From positions 1-64,000 of the forward strand of contig JAEWCW010000212.1 in NCBI GenBank assembly GCA_023390415.1: a DNA stretch of 64,000 nt. Reading direction: 5' to 3'. The translations under genes were made by a program, and so were the position numbers. This DNA is from Pseudomonadota bacterium (GTDB taxonomy: Bacteria; Pseudomonadota; Alphaproteobacteria; Sphingomonadales; Sphingomonadaceae). Under the pieces are notes generated by a model. The model searched no databases and was not told where the DNA came from. It was given only the letters and a program-made list of their open reading frames with translations. Below, one piece after another: positions 43,074 through 50,660 of this stretch. Position 1 is the stretch's first letter; every line of letters starts with the position of its first letter.

Positions 43074-43111
43074 GGCGCCTCCGAGGCGCCGGGAGAATGC
43101 TTCGCGCCTCC
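43074..43111 (-). promoter_or_regulatory. Terminator-like hairpin with a competing repeat in a 5' leader
   Basis: Read on the minus strand, GGAGGCGC (43111-43104) is followed by GGCGCCT-CGG-AGGCGCC (43090-43074) and then GTTTTCTTGCCTTTT. The hairpin has 7 bp and a T-rich tail, and sits 35 nt before the ATG at 43039. The first repeat can pair with the hairpin's 5' arm (GCGCCTC), giving an alternative fold. No minus-strand gene ends just upstream, so this is more likely a leader element than an ordinary terminator. Confidence 0.45.
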
Positions 43112-43320
43112 GCGCAGGAATGGCAAGGGACTTTAGTTGAAGCGCCGATGAACTTTCCTGGGGGACCCGCGTTTCGCGCTTTCAGACTTCGTAAACACAG
43201 GGCTGGTTACTGGTCTGAGGCATCGGAATCGGCGCAATTCGGGGCTGGACAGTCGTGGGGTGCTTCGATATCAGGAAGCGTAAATCAAAAGACCAGACGT
43301 TGTTGAAGGGAGAAGCTGAC

Positions 43321-43545
43321 GTGGTTTTCAAGAAAGCGATCACTGCGGTGTCGGCCGTGGCTCTGCTTGCCACTCCGACCATTGCCGCGGCACAGACCGC
43401 GCCTGTCGAGCCGGCGAGTGAGTCCGTCGAGGGCAGCGAGCTCCGCGGCGGGTTCATCATCCCGCTGATCGCACTCATCGCGATCATCCTCGGCATTCTC
43501 GCGGCGACGCACGACGACGACGACGATCTGCCGCACAGCCCGTAA
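43321..43545 (+). CDS. Small secreted/membrane protein with poly-Asp tail, unknown
   Basis: 74 aa from GTG 43321, with GGGAGAAG 5 nt upstream. A signal peptide (VVFKKAITAVSAVALLATPTIAAAQ, residues 1-25) is followed by a short linker, one hydrophobic helix (GGFIIPLIALIAIILGILAAT) and the acidic tail HDDDDDLPHSP. Such short proteins are common in sphingomonads; no function is known to me. It has its own intrinsic terminator 34 bp downstream, so it is probably a single-gene transcript. Confidence 0.65.
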   Translation: MVFKKAITAVSAVALLATPTIAAAQTAPVEPASESVEGSELRGGFIIPLIALIAIILGILAATHDDDDDLPHSP

Positions 43546-43579
43546 GGGCATAGCGGACAGGATTGTCAGCTAAGGATTG

Positions 43580-43615
43580 ACGGCCGGGTGAGACTTCTCA
43601 TCCGGCCGTTTTCTT
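43580..43615 (+). terminator. Intrinsic terminator after the small secreted protein gene
   Basis: ACGGCCGGGTGA (43580-43591) and TCATCCGGCCGT (43598-43609) form a 12-bp stem with one G-U and a 6-nt loop, followed by TTTCTT. It ends the 74-aa gene's transcript before the M48 protease gene. Confidence 0.85.
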
Positions 43616-43661
43616 GTCCGCCGGCGGTGATGCCGGCCTGTGGGATCGAGCGGGACACGGC

Positions 43662-44627
43662 GTGCGCAAGGCCTTCGCCTTCTTCCTGACCCTCCTTGCC
43701 GCCACCCCCGCCATGGCGGCGCAGACGGCGCCCGTGACTGCTGCCGGAGACGGCAGCTATCTTCGCGAGACCGACTATCGGGTTCAGGCGATCGTCTATC
43801 GCCTCGGCGCCGCAGGCCGCGCCCTGTGCAGTGAGACCCTGCCGCTGAGCGGCCTCGCCTTCCACCACCTCGCCGAATATGGCGCCGCCGACCGGGCGCG
43901 CGCAATCGCCGACTACGGCATCGACCGGGGCCCCGGAATCCTTTCGGTCATCGAAGGCAGCCCGGCCGCACGCGCCGGCCTGCGCGCTGGCGACGTGCTC
44001 ACCGCGGTCAACGGCACGCCACTGCCGGATCCGGCGACCATCGCAGCAGCGGCAGACTGGCGACCCCTCACCGTCGCCACCGAGAGCGGAATCGAGGACC
44101 AGCTCCGGCTCGGGCCCGCGCGGCTGGATCTGCTTCGGGCCGGCCAGCCGCTGACGGTGACGCTCGTGGCGGAGCCCGGCTGCCCGGCGCGCGGCCGGCT
44201 CGCCCGGTCGAACCAGGCCAATGCCTTTGCCGACGGCCGCTACGCGATCATGACCACGCGCTTCCTCGGCTTCTTCAGGAACGACGGGGAACTGGCCGTC
44301 GCCATGGCCCATGAGCTCGCCCACAATATCCTGCGCCACCCGCAACAGCTCGAGGCGCAGGGCGTGCCCCACGGCATGATGCGCCATCTCGGCCGCAACG
44401 CGCGGCTGGTGCGGGCCACCGAGATCGAAGCCGACCGGCTGTCGGTGCGCCTGCTCGCCGCCGCCGGCTATGATCTCGATTCGATCATGCCCTTCTGGGA
44501 GCGCGTCCACGGCCGAAGCGATTCGGTGCTCTACCTGATCAGCGCCCACCCGAGCCTGTCGGCGCGGCGGCGGGTGATCGAGGCGGAGATCGCGGCGGTT
44601 CGTGCGGCCGCAGCGGCCCGGCCTTGA
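43662..44627 (+). CDS. M48-family metalloprotease with PDZ domain, exported
   Basis: 321 aa from GTG 43662. A signal peptide (residues 1-20, ending AMAAQ) exports it. A PDZ-like region lies at about 90-150 (ILSVIEGSPAARAGLRAGDVLTAVNG). The zinc protease motif is MAHELAHNILRH (HExxH-type HELAH near residue 216), and the third ligand is probably Glu in EIEADRLSV. Family members act in outer-membrane protein quality control (BepA-like) or peptide turnover. The stop overlaps a TTG start of the next small gene. Confidence 0.85.
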   Translation: MRKAFAFFLTLLAATPAMAAQTAPVTAAGDGSYLRETDYRVQAIVYRLGAAGRALCSETLPLSGLAFHHLAEYGAADRARAIADYGIDRGPGILSVIEGSPAARAGLRAGDVLTAVNGTPLPDPATIAAAADWRPLTVATESGIEDQLRLGPARLDLLRAGQPLTVTLVAEPGCPARGRLARSNQANAFADGRYAIMTTRFLGFFRNDGELAVAMAHELAHNILRHPQQLEAQGVPHGMMRHLGRNARLVRATEIEADRLSVRLLAAAGYDLDSIMPFWERVHGRSDSVLYLISAHPSLSARRRVIEAEIAAVRAAAAARP

Positions 44628-44815
44628 TCCTCGCCGCAATCGTCTTCGTGATGGCGGCGGTCTCGGGCTTCCTGGCCTTCCGCCTGGGCCGGGCGCGCGA
44701 TGGCGCGAAGCCGGTCAGTCCGGGCCTCGCCCGGCTCGCCTTCATCCTTGCTTATGCCTGGCTGATGCTGTCCGCCCTGCTCTTCGCTTGGGCGACCTAT
44801 CGCGCGACGCGCTGA
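44624..44815 (+). CDS. Small two-helix membrane protein, unknown
   Basis: 63 aa if translated from TTG 44624, which overlaps the protease stop (TTGA); ATG 44651 is an alternative. Two hydrophobic segments (LAAIVFVMAAVSGFLAF and LAFILAYAWLMLSALLFAW) are joined by a basic loop. Its last 19 bp overlap the end of the convergent VanZ-family gene. Coupling to the protease gene suggests co-expression; no function can be assigned. Confidence 0.5.
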   Translation: MILAAIVFVMAAVSGFLAFRLGRARDGAKPVSPGLARLAFILAYAWLMLSALLFAWATYRATR

Positions 44816-45144
44816 GCCCGCTCGATCAGGGCGGCGAGGCCGAGGACGAGGCCCGCCGACAAGCTGTCGGCGATCCAATCGACGATGTCGCCGTCGCGAT
44901 GGAGGCTGGGCACCAGCTGCACGATCTCGATCAGCGCGCCGAACAACGACAGGCCGGCGAGCAGGACCAGCTTGTTCGTCCGCCGATAGGCCAGTGAGGC
45001 AAGCGCCGCGAGTACCGCAAAGGCGATGATGTGGAGGATCTTGTCGGGCGGATCGCCGGGCACGCGCGGCGGCTGCGGGAGCGCCGCCATGACGAATGCG
45101 AACAGGGTAGCCGCCCAGAAGGCGAGGCGGAGAAGACGCGTCAT
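44797..45144 (-). CDS. VanZ-like family membrane protein
   Basis: 115 aa with three to four membrane helices. The pattern DKILHIIAFAVLAALASLAY, then LFGALIEIVQLVPSLHRDGDIVDWIADSLSAGLVLGLA is typical of the small VanZ-like group (H, E and D residues in the helices; DGD-x-D-W-x-A-D-x2 motif). The name comes from teicoplanin resistance VanZ, but most members have unknown roles in envelope physiology. The gene follows the wecB-like gene after 23 bp in the same direction. Confidence 0.8.
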   Translation of the reverse strand: MTRLLRLAFWAATLFAFVMAALPQPPRVPGDPPDKILHIIAFAVLAALASLAYRRTNKLVLLAGLSLFGALIEIVQLVPSLHRDGDIVDWIADSLSAGLVLGLAALIERAQRVAR

Positions 45145-45167
45145 CCGCCTGTTGCTAGCCGCTGCGC

Positions 45168-46283
45168 CTATTCGGCGGCAACTGCATCGACGCTGTGGCT
45201 CCGCCGGCGAAGGTCGGCGACGCAGCGGCCAGCGCTGCGGCCGTCCCAGAGCGCGGGGATCCGCCCGGTTCGACCCGCGGCGAGCGCCTCGGCCAGCGCC
45301 GCGTCGAGCGTCTCGGGGTCGACCAGACGGTTGGTCCCCTGGCTGACGGTGATCGGGCGCTCGGTGGTCCGGCGCAGCGTGAGGCAGGGGATGCCGAGAT
45401 AGGTCGTCTCTTCCTGGATCCCGCCGCTGTCGGTGATCGCCGCCGCTGCGCCAACGACCAGGCTCATGAAATCGACATAGGGAAGCGGCGGGAGCAGCCT
45501 GACCCCGGCCGCGGCCAAGCGCGCGTCGAGGCCGGAGCTGGCGAGCCTGGCCGAAGTGCGGGGGTGGACCGGAAAGACCAAAGGCAGCCGGCTTTGCAGG
45601 CGCTCGAGCGCCGCAACGAGACGACCGAGCTCGGCCGAATCGTCGACGTTGGAAGGGCGGTGGAGCGTGACGACGCCGTAGCCGCCGGGCGCCAGGCCGT
45701 GGCGGGCGGGCGCGCCGGCCGCCTCGATCGCCGGGCGGACCAGCTCGAAGCTGTCGATCATGATGTTGCCGACGCGAGTGATCCGTGCCGGATCGACGCC
45801 CTCGGCGAGGAGATTGGCGTCGGCGTCGGGCGACGGAGTCCAGAGCGCGTCCGCGAGCGCATCGGTCACGATGCGGTTGACCTCTTCGGGCATCGCCCGG
45901 TCGCAGCTCCTGAGGCCGGCCTCGAGATGGACGAGCGGGATTTGGAGCTTGGCCGCGACCATCGCGCAGGCGGCTGTGGAATTGACGTCGCCGGCCACGA
46001 TCAGCCAGTCGGGCCGCGCCGCCATCGCCACCTTCTCATAGGCGATCATAACCCCTCCGGTCTGCTCGGCATGGGTGCCGGAGCCGACTCCGAGATGATG
46101 ATCGGGCGCCGGAAGCCGAAGGTCCGCGAAGAAGGCGTCGGACATGTTGGCGTCGTAATGCTGGCCGGAGTGAATCAGCACCGGCGCGAAATCGAGCGCG
46201 GCCTGGAGGGCGTGCCAGAGCGGCGCCACCTTCATGAAATTGGGCCGCGCCGCGGCGACGAGATGGACGGTCCGGACGGTCAT
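45168..46283 (-). CDS. wecB: Non-hydrolysing UDP-N-acetylglucosamine 2-epimerase family (WecB/WbpI)
   Basis: 371 aa. Family features: ARPNFMKVAPL at the start, HSGQHYDANMSD, VAGDVNSTAACAM, HLEAGLRSCDRAMPEEVNRIVTD, TLHRPSNVDD, FPVHPRTSARL, and ITDSGGIQEETTYLGIPCLTLRRTTERPIT. It interconverts UDP-GlcNAc and UDP-ManNAc, or in WbpI-type members the 2,3-diacetamido uronates. Given the Wbp-like genes in the same window, a WbpI role (UDP-GlcNAc3NAcA to UDP-ManNAc3NAcA) is plausible, but sequence reads equally well as generic WecB. Confidence 0.85.
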   Translation of the reverse strand: MTVRTVHLVAAARPNFMKVAPLWHALQAALDFAPVLIHSGQHYDANMSDAFFADLRLPAPDHHLGVGSGTHAEQTGGVMIAYEKVAMAARPDWLIVAGDVNSTAACAMVAAKLQIPLVHLEAGLRSCDRAMPEEVNRIVTDALADALWTPSPDADANLLAEGVDPARITRVGNIMIDSFELVRPAIEAAGAPARHGLAPGGYGVVTLHRPSNVDDSAELGRLVAALERLQSRLPLVFPVHPRTSARLASSGLDARLAAAGVRLLPPLPYVDFMSLVVGAAAAITDSGGIQEETTYLGIPCLTLRRTTERPITVSQGTNRLVDPETLDAALAEALAAGRTGRIPALWDGRSAGRCVADLRRRSHSVDAVAAE

Positions 46284-46309
46284 CGCCGCCGGCTATAAAG
46301 AAGGACCCG

Positions 46310-47122
46310 TTAAAGCTTCGTCCTCAGCGACCAAAGCTCCGGAAAGGCGCGCTTGCCGAGGGTCGACCGGAGATAGGGGACGCCGGGTGTCCCACCGGTG
46401 CCGCGCTTGAAGCCGATGATGCGCTCGACGGTGATCACATGCTTGTGGCGCCAGGTGGCGAGCGCGTCGTCGAGATCGACCAGCTTCTCGGCGAGCTGGT
46501 AGAGCGGCCAATGCGCCTCTGCGTCGCGATAGACGATCGACCAGGCGTCCTCGACCGCCTCGCTCGGACGATAAGGCTGGGTCCAGTCCCGCTCCAGCAC
46601 CTCGTCCGGAAGGGTGAAGCCGGCGCGGGCGAGGGCGCGATTGGCCTCGTCCCACAGGCTCGGCTCGGAGAGGGCGGCGGAGAGCGCCTCGTGCGGCGGG
46701 CTGCCCGGCTGGTGATAGGAGAGGAAACCGGCCTCTTTGACGCCGAGCAGATATTCGATCTCGCGGAACTGGGCGGACTGGAAGCCCGAGGAGCCGCCGA
46801 GGACTCCGCGAAACTGGAGATAGTCGGTCGGGGTCAGCGTCGAGAGCACGTCCCAGCTCAAGGTCAGCACTGCCTGGATCCGCGAGACTCGGGAAAGGAT
46901 CTTGTGGACCTCGATCAGCCGGTCCGACCGGACCAGCTCGCGGGCGAGCTTGAGCTCGCGCACGGTCTGCTTCAGCCAGAGCTCCTTCGCCTGGTGGATG
47001 ACGATGAACAGCATCTCGTCATGGTGGTCCGAGATCGGATGCTGGGCGGAAAGGAGCGAATCGAGGGCCAGATACTGGCCGTAGGTCATGTCCTTGGCGT
47101 CGTCGCTCACGTCGTCAGCCAT
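46310..47122 (-). CDS. kynA: Tryptophan 2,3-dioxygenase
   Basis: 270 aa from ATG 47122 (MADDVSDDAKDMTYGQYLALDSLLSAQHP). Haem dioxygenase with HDEMLFIVIHQAKELWLKQ, LTPTDYLQFRGVLGGSSGFQSAQFREIE, and WRHKHVITVERIIGFKRGTGGTPGVPYLR, where the late His is the proximal haem ligand. It opens tryptophan to N-formylkynurenine. The start overlaps the DUF411 gene's end by 8 bp; no other kynurenine gene is in the window. The link with a copper-type DUF411 protein and rel in one transcript is unusual. Confidence 0.92.
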   Translation of the reverse strand: MADDVSDDAKDMTYGQYLALDSLLSAQHPISDHHDEMLFIVIHQAKELWLKQTVRELKLARELVRSDRLIEVHKILSRVSRIQAVLTLSWDVLSTLTPTDYLQFRGVLGGSSGFQSAQFREIEYLLGVKEAGFLSYHQPGSPPHEALSAALSEPSLWDEANRALARAGFTLPDEVLERDWTQPYRPSEAVEDAWSIVYRDAEAHWPLYQLAEKLVDLDDALATWRHKHVITVERIIGFKRGTGGTPGVPYLRSTLGKRAFPELWSLRTKL

Positions 47123-47588
47123 GGGTTGCGAAGACCGCGCGGCGGCCGCCGGCGCCGCCGAAGGCGAAGACCTGATAGCGCTGCCGCTCGTTGTGACCGA
47201 CGTCCATGCCGGGCGAGCCGAGCGGCATTCCAGGGACCGCAAGCCCGCGGAAGGGACGAGGCCGCGCCGCGACCAGGCGCTGGATGTCGGCAGGCGGGAC
47301 ATGGCCTTCGACGACCACGCCGTGGATCAGCGCGGTGTGGCAGGATTGCAGGTCCTGGGGAACGCCGTGGCTGCGCTTCAGCGCCTGCATGTCGGCGGTG
47401 GGGATGACCTGGAGCCGTCCGCGGAAGGCGGCCTCGACGCGCTCGCCCCAATGGGCGCAGCAGCCGCAGCTCGGATCCTTCCACATCACCAACGGCCCGC
47501 GCGCCTGGGCGAGCGCGGCACCCGGGAGCGCGAGTCCGGCGAGGCCCGCGCCGGTGCCGGCGAGGAAGGTGCGCCGATCGATCTTCAT
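47115..47588 (-). CDS. DUF411 family exported metal-binding protein
   Basis: 157 aa. A Tat-type signal (KIDRRTFLAGTGAGLAGLALPGAALA) exports it to the periplasm. The mature start carries the DUF411 motif MWKDPSCGCCAHWGE with Cys41, Cys43 and Cys44, plus a later SCHTALIHGVVVEGHVPPADIQRLV and GLAVPGMPLGSPGM, all family signatures. DUF411 proteins are linked to copper binding/resistance. It lies 10 bp downstream of rel and overlaps kynA by 8 bp. Confidence 0.87.
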   Translation of the reverse strand: MKIDRRTFLAGTGAGLAGLALPGAALAQARGPLVMWKDPSCGCCAHWGERVEAAFRGRLQVIPTADMQALKRSHGVPQDLQSCHTALIHGVVVEGHVPPADIQRLVAARPRPFRGLAVPGMPLGSPGMDVGHNERQRYQVFAFGGAGGRRAVFATHG

Positions 47589-47598
47589 CGAAATTCTC

Positions 47599-49686
47599 CT
47601 AGACGCGTTCGGCGGTCGAGACGACGTCGGTCGCGCGCAGGGCCGCCAGGATGCGCATCAGATGCTGCACGTCATGCACCTCGATGTCGAGGTGGAAGGT
47701 GTGGAAGGAGCCGTCGCGGGCCGTCTGATCCATCGAGACGATATTGGCGCCGTGCGCACCGAGGATTCCGGCGACGACGGCGAGGCTTCCAGGCTCGTTC
47801 TTGATCACCAGGCAGAGGCGCGCCGTGCCGCCGTCCGATTCGTCGCCCCAGGCGAGATCGACCCAGTCCGCATCGACTCCGTCGGCGAGCTGGTCGCACC
47901 CGATCGTGTGGACCTCGATCCCCTCCCCCTCGCGGCGCAGGCCGACGATCCGGTCCCCCGGAATCGGGTGGCAGCATTCAGCGAGCTGGAAGGCGACCCC
48001 GGGCGTGAGGCCCTTGATCGAGATCGCCCGGCGCTGCGGCGGGGCCTTGACCCCCGCCTTGCCGGCCGAGCCGGGCATCAAAGCCTCCATCACGGCGACA
48101 TCGTCGATCCGCTTGAGGGCGATCGCCTCCATCAGGCTGTCATCGTCGGGCACGTGGAGGCGCTTCAAGGCCTCCGCCATCGCCTCCCAGCCGAGCTGGA
48201 CGGGAAGGCGCTGGACGATCTCGTCGAAAATCTTGCGGCCGAGCGCGATCGTCTCCTCGCGCTCCTTCGACTTGACGAAGCGGCGGATCTTGGCGCGCGC
48301 CTTGCCGGTCACGACAAAGCTCAGCCAGGCCGGCTGCGGATGCTGGGCCTTGGAGACGAGGATCTCGACCTGGTCGCCATTGTCGAGCGGCGTCCGCAGA
48401 GGCATCACGCGGCCGTTGATCTTGGCGCCGACCGTCTGGTCGCCGAGATCGGTGTGAACCGCATAAGCGAAGTCCACCGGGGTCGCGCCCTTGGGAAGCT
48501 GGATCAGCTCGCCCTTCGGCGTGAAGGCGAAGATCCGGTCCTGGTACATCGCCATCCGGGTGTGCTCGAGCAGCTCCTCGGCACTTCCGGCATGTTCGAG
48601 AATCTCGACAAGATCATTGATCCAGGGATGCTCCGCCTCCGCGGCTTCCTGGCCTTCCTTATAGGCCCAGTGGGCGGCAAGGCCGTGCTCGGCCTTGGCG
48701 TGCATGTCCGCGGTGCGGATCTGGATCTCGATCCGCATCTGCTCGTCGTGGATGACGGTCGTGTGAAGCGACTGATAGCCGTTGCGCTTCGGAGTCGAGA
48801 TGAAGTCCTTGAACCGGCCAGGGACGACCGGCCAGCGCTGGTGGATGAGGCCCAGCGTGCGATAGCATTCCTCGACCGAGCCGACGATCGCACGGAACGC
48901 CATCACGTCGGACAGTTGCTCGAAGCTGACATGGCGCTCGGCCATCTTGCGCCAGATCGAATAGGGATGCTTCTCCCGGCCCTGGACCTCGGCCTCTACG
49001 CCGTTCGCCTCGAGATGCGCCTTGATGCCCCGGGCGATGCGCTCGATCAGTCCGCCCTCGCCCTTGTGGAGCTGCTCGAGCCGCTTCGAGACCGAGGCAT
49101 AGGCGTCCGGCTCGAGCTCGCGGAAAGCCAGCGTCTGCATCTCGGTCATGAACTCGTACATGCCGATCCGCTCGGCGAGCGGCGCGTAGATATCCATCGT
49201 CTCGCGCGCGATTCGGCGGCGCTTCTCCGGGTTCTGGATGAAGTGGAGCGTGCGCATGTTGTGCAGGCGATCGGCGAGCTTGACGAGGAGCACGCGGATA
49301 TCGCCGGACATTGCGAGCAGGAACTTGCGCAGATTTTCCGCCGCGCGCTGGCTCTCGCTCTGCGCCTCGATTCGGCTGAGCTTGGTGACCCCGTCGACCA
49401 GCCGCGCGACATTGGGACCGAACCGGTCCTCGATCTCGTCATGGGTGGCGACCGTGTCCTCGATCGTGTCGTGGAGGATCGCGGTGACGATCGTCTCGTC
49501 GTCGAGCCGGAGATCGGTGAGGATTCCGGCGACTTCGATCGGGTGGGAATAATAAGGATCGCCCGATGCCCGCTTCTGCGATCCATGCGCCTTCATCGAG
49601 AACACGTAGGCGCGGTTGATCAGCGCCTCGTCCGCATCCGGGTCGTACGCCTTGACCTTTTCTATGAGTTCATACTGCCTGAGCAC
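47599..49686 (-). CDS. rel: Bifunctional (p)ppGpp synthetase/hydrolase Rel/SpoT
   Basis: 695 aa from GTG 49686 (VLRQYELIEKVKAYDPDADEAL), the N-terminus usual for alphaproteobacterial Rel. The HD hydrolase domain is intact (HPIEVAGIL, AILHDTIEDT, KLADRLHNMRT), as is the synthetase domain (FISTPKRNGYQSLHTTV). TGS (IFAFTPKGELIQLPKGATPVDFAYAVH) and a C-terminal ACT domain (LVIKNEPGSLAVVAGILGAHGANI) follow. It is the stringent-response alarmone enzyme. The start lies at the edge of a perfect inverted repeat (49686-49706). DUF411 and kynA genes follow in the same direction. Confidence 0.93.
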   Translation of the reverse strand: MLRQYELIEKVKAYDPDADEALINRAYVFSMKAHGSQKRASGDPYYSHPIEVAGILTDLRLDDETIVTAILHDTIEDTVATHDEIEDRFGPNVARLVDGVTKLSRIEAQSESQRAAENLRKFLLAMSGDIRVLLVKLADRLHNMRTLHFIQNPEKRRRIARETMDIYAPLAERIGMYEFMTEMQTLAFRELEPDAYASVSKRLEQLHKGEGGLIERIARGIKAHLEANGVEAEVQGREKHPYSIWRKMAERHVSFEQLSDVMAFRAIVGSVEECYRTLGLIHQRWPVVPGRFKDFISTPKRNGYQSLHTTVIHDEQMRIEIQIRTADMHAKAEHGLAAHWAYKEGQEAAEAEHPWINDLVEILEHAGSAEELLEHTRMAMYQDRIFAFTPKGELIQLPKGATPVDFAYAVHTDLGDQTVGAKINGRVMPLRTPLDNGDQVEILVSKAQHPQPAWLSFVVTGKARAKIRRFVKSKEREETIALGRKIFDEIVQRLPVQLGWEAMAEALKRLHVPDDDSLMEAIALKRIDDVAVMEALMPGSAGKAGVKAPPQRRAISIKGLTPGVAFQLAECCHPIPGDRIVGLRREGEGIEVHTIGCDQLADGVDADWVDLAWGDESDGGTARLCLVIKNEPGSLAVVAGILGAHGANIVSMDQTARDGSFHTFHLDIEVHDVQHLMRILAALRATDVVSTAERV

Positions 49687-49706
49687 CGCACCACCATGTG
49701 GTGCGG
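49686..49706 (-). promoter_or_regulatory. Perfect 9-bp inverted repeat at the rel start codon
   Basis: CCGCACCAC and GTGGTGCGG (49698-49706 and 49686-49694) are separated by 3 bases and reach the first base of the presumed GTG start. In mRNA this hairpin would occlude the start region of rel. No clear Shine-Dalgarno lies outside it. It might equally be a DNA-binding site. Confidence 0.45.
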
Positions 49707-49743
49707 CGCTCCGGTGTTGCAAAGCAAAAAGTGGCGGATGGGC

Positions 49744-50064
49744 TCAGCGCGCGCGCCGGTTGCACACCTCGAGCGCGTCTGCGTCGAAGGATCGACCCCC
49801 GGCGCTGAAGCTGGCGAGCTGACCGACCTCGCGGGCGAGCACCGAGCAGATGATCTCGGGCCGGGTGGAGCCGCGGGCGGCGGCGCAGCCCGAATCTCCG
49901 CAGCGGAAGATGGTGTCGCGCACCACCAGCCGGGCTTCGGCCGCGGGCGCTATCGGCTGGGCACGGAAGTGGACTTGGCTCGCCATCGCGGGGCCGGCGG
50001 CGGCGGCGAATGCGACGGCGGCGAAAATGGCGGCGAACAGAGTGGAAAGAAGCTGGCGGGTCAT
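49744..50064 (-). CDS. CC_3452-family small secreted protein
   Basis: 106 aa from ATG 50064, with GGGAGG upstream. A signal peptide ends at AMASQ (residue 29). The mature part AARLVVRDTIFRCGDSGCAAARGSTRPEIICSVLAREVGQLASFSAGGRSFDADALEVCNRRAR carries four Cys and resembles the CC_3452 family of Caulobacter and sphingomonads, unknown in function. It is divergent from the HxlR regulator gene with a palindrome between, so the regulator may control it. Confidence 0.75.
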   Translation of the reverse strand: MTRQLLSTLFAAIFAAVAFAAAAGPAMASQVHFRAQPIAPAAEARLVVRDTIFRCGDSGCAAARGSTRPEIICSVLAREVGQLASFSAGGRSFDADALEVCNRRAR

Positions 50065-50084
50065 CGGAAAACCTCCCTTCTTAG

Positions 50085-50099
50085 GTTTCACGATGAAAC
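50085..50099. promoter_or_regulatory. Palindromic operator candidate in an HxlR divergent region
   Basis: GTTTCA-CGA-TGAAAC is a perfect 6+3+6 palindrome in the 116-bp gap between the CC_3452-type gene (start 50064) and the HxlR regulator (start about 50181), 21 bp from the former start. Winged-helix HxlR dimers bind such sites near their own gene. Confidence 0.5.
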
Positions 50100-50180
50100 T
50101 TATATGCCGATTCGGTTGCGTTGTGCAACGGAAAAATGCATGGTGGCGCCAGCACCGAAACAAGTTAGGGTTTGCGGGTC

Positions 50181-50660
50181 GTGGTGAATGCCGAGAAGAT
50201 GAAGGCGATCTACGCCGAATGCGGGATTTCCGCCGCATTGGAGGTGGTCGGCGAGCGCTGGTCCTTCCTGATCCTGCGCGGCGCCTTCAACGGCCTTCGC
50301 CATTTCGAGGAGTTCCAGCAGACGCTGGGGATCGCCCGCAACATCCTGTCGAACCGGCTCGGCCGTCTGGTCGAGCACGACATATTGATGCGGCAGGCCG
50401 ATGCGGCCGACCGACGCAAGATCGTCTACCGGCTGACCGAGAAAGGGCGCGCTCTGCTACCCGTGCTGATCGCGCTCCGCCAGTGGGGCGAGCACTGGGT
50501 GTCCCACGTCCCCTCCAACCCCGTCCTGGTCGAGCGCCGCACCGGCCAGCCGATCGAGCAGATCGCTGTCCGTTCCGCGGACGGTCATCCGCTCAGCCTC
50601 ACCGACCTCGACTGGATCGACGCGGCCGAGCTCCGCGCCAGGGATGAAGCGGCCGCCTAA
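50181..50660 (+). CDS. HxlR-family winged-helix transcriptional regulator
   Basis: 159 aa from GTG 50181; GTG 50184 and ATG 50199 are alternatives. The HxlR core is residues 10-105: AECGISAALEVVGERWSFLILRGAFNGLRHFEEFQQTLGIARNILSNRLGRLVEHDIL, where the ERWSFLILR and helix-turn-helix (ARNILSNRLGRLVEH) are diagnostic, then RRKIVYRLTEKGRAL. Single Cys at the N-terminus (ECG) is common in redox- or quinone/aldehyde-sensing members. A C-terminal extension (about 50 aa) is present. Overlaps the end of the convergent MGMT gene by 4 bp. Confidence 0.88.
   Translation: MVNAEKMKAIYAECGISAALEVVGERWSFLILRGAFNGLRHFEEFQQTLGIARNILSNRLGRLVEHDILMRQADAADRRKIVYRLTEKGRALLPVLIALRQWGEHWVSHVPSNPVLVERRTGQPIEQIAVRSADGHPLSLTDLDWIDAAELRARDEAAA

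Noticed and set aside
43255..43320. Longer N-terminus for the 74-aa secreted protein
   Set aside because: The GTG at 43321 has a strong ribosome site and begins a clean signal peptide; upstream codons look non-coding.
47206..50187. A 993-codon open frame on the plus strand opposite rel
   Set aside because: It mirrors the rel, DUF411 and CC_3452-type genes, is rich in Arg/Ala/Asp from reverse-complement codon bias, and shows no domain. Long antisense open frames are usual in high-GC DNA.
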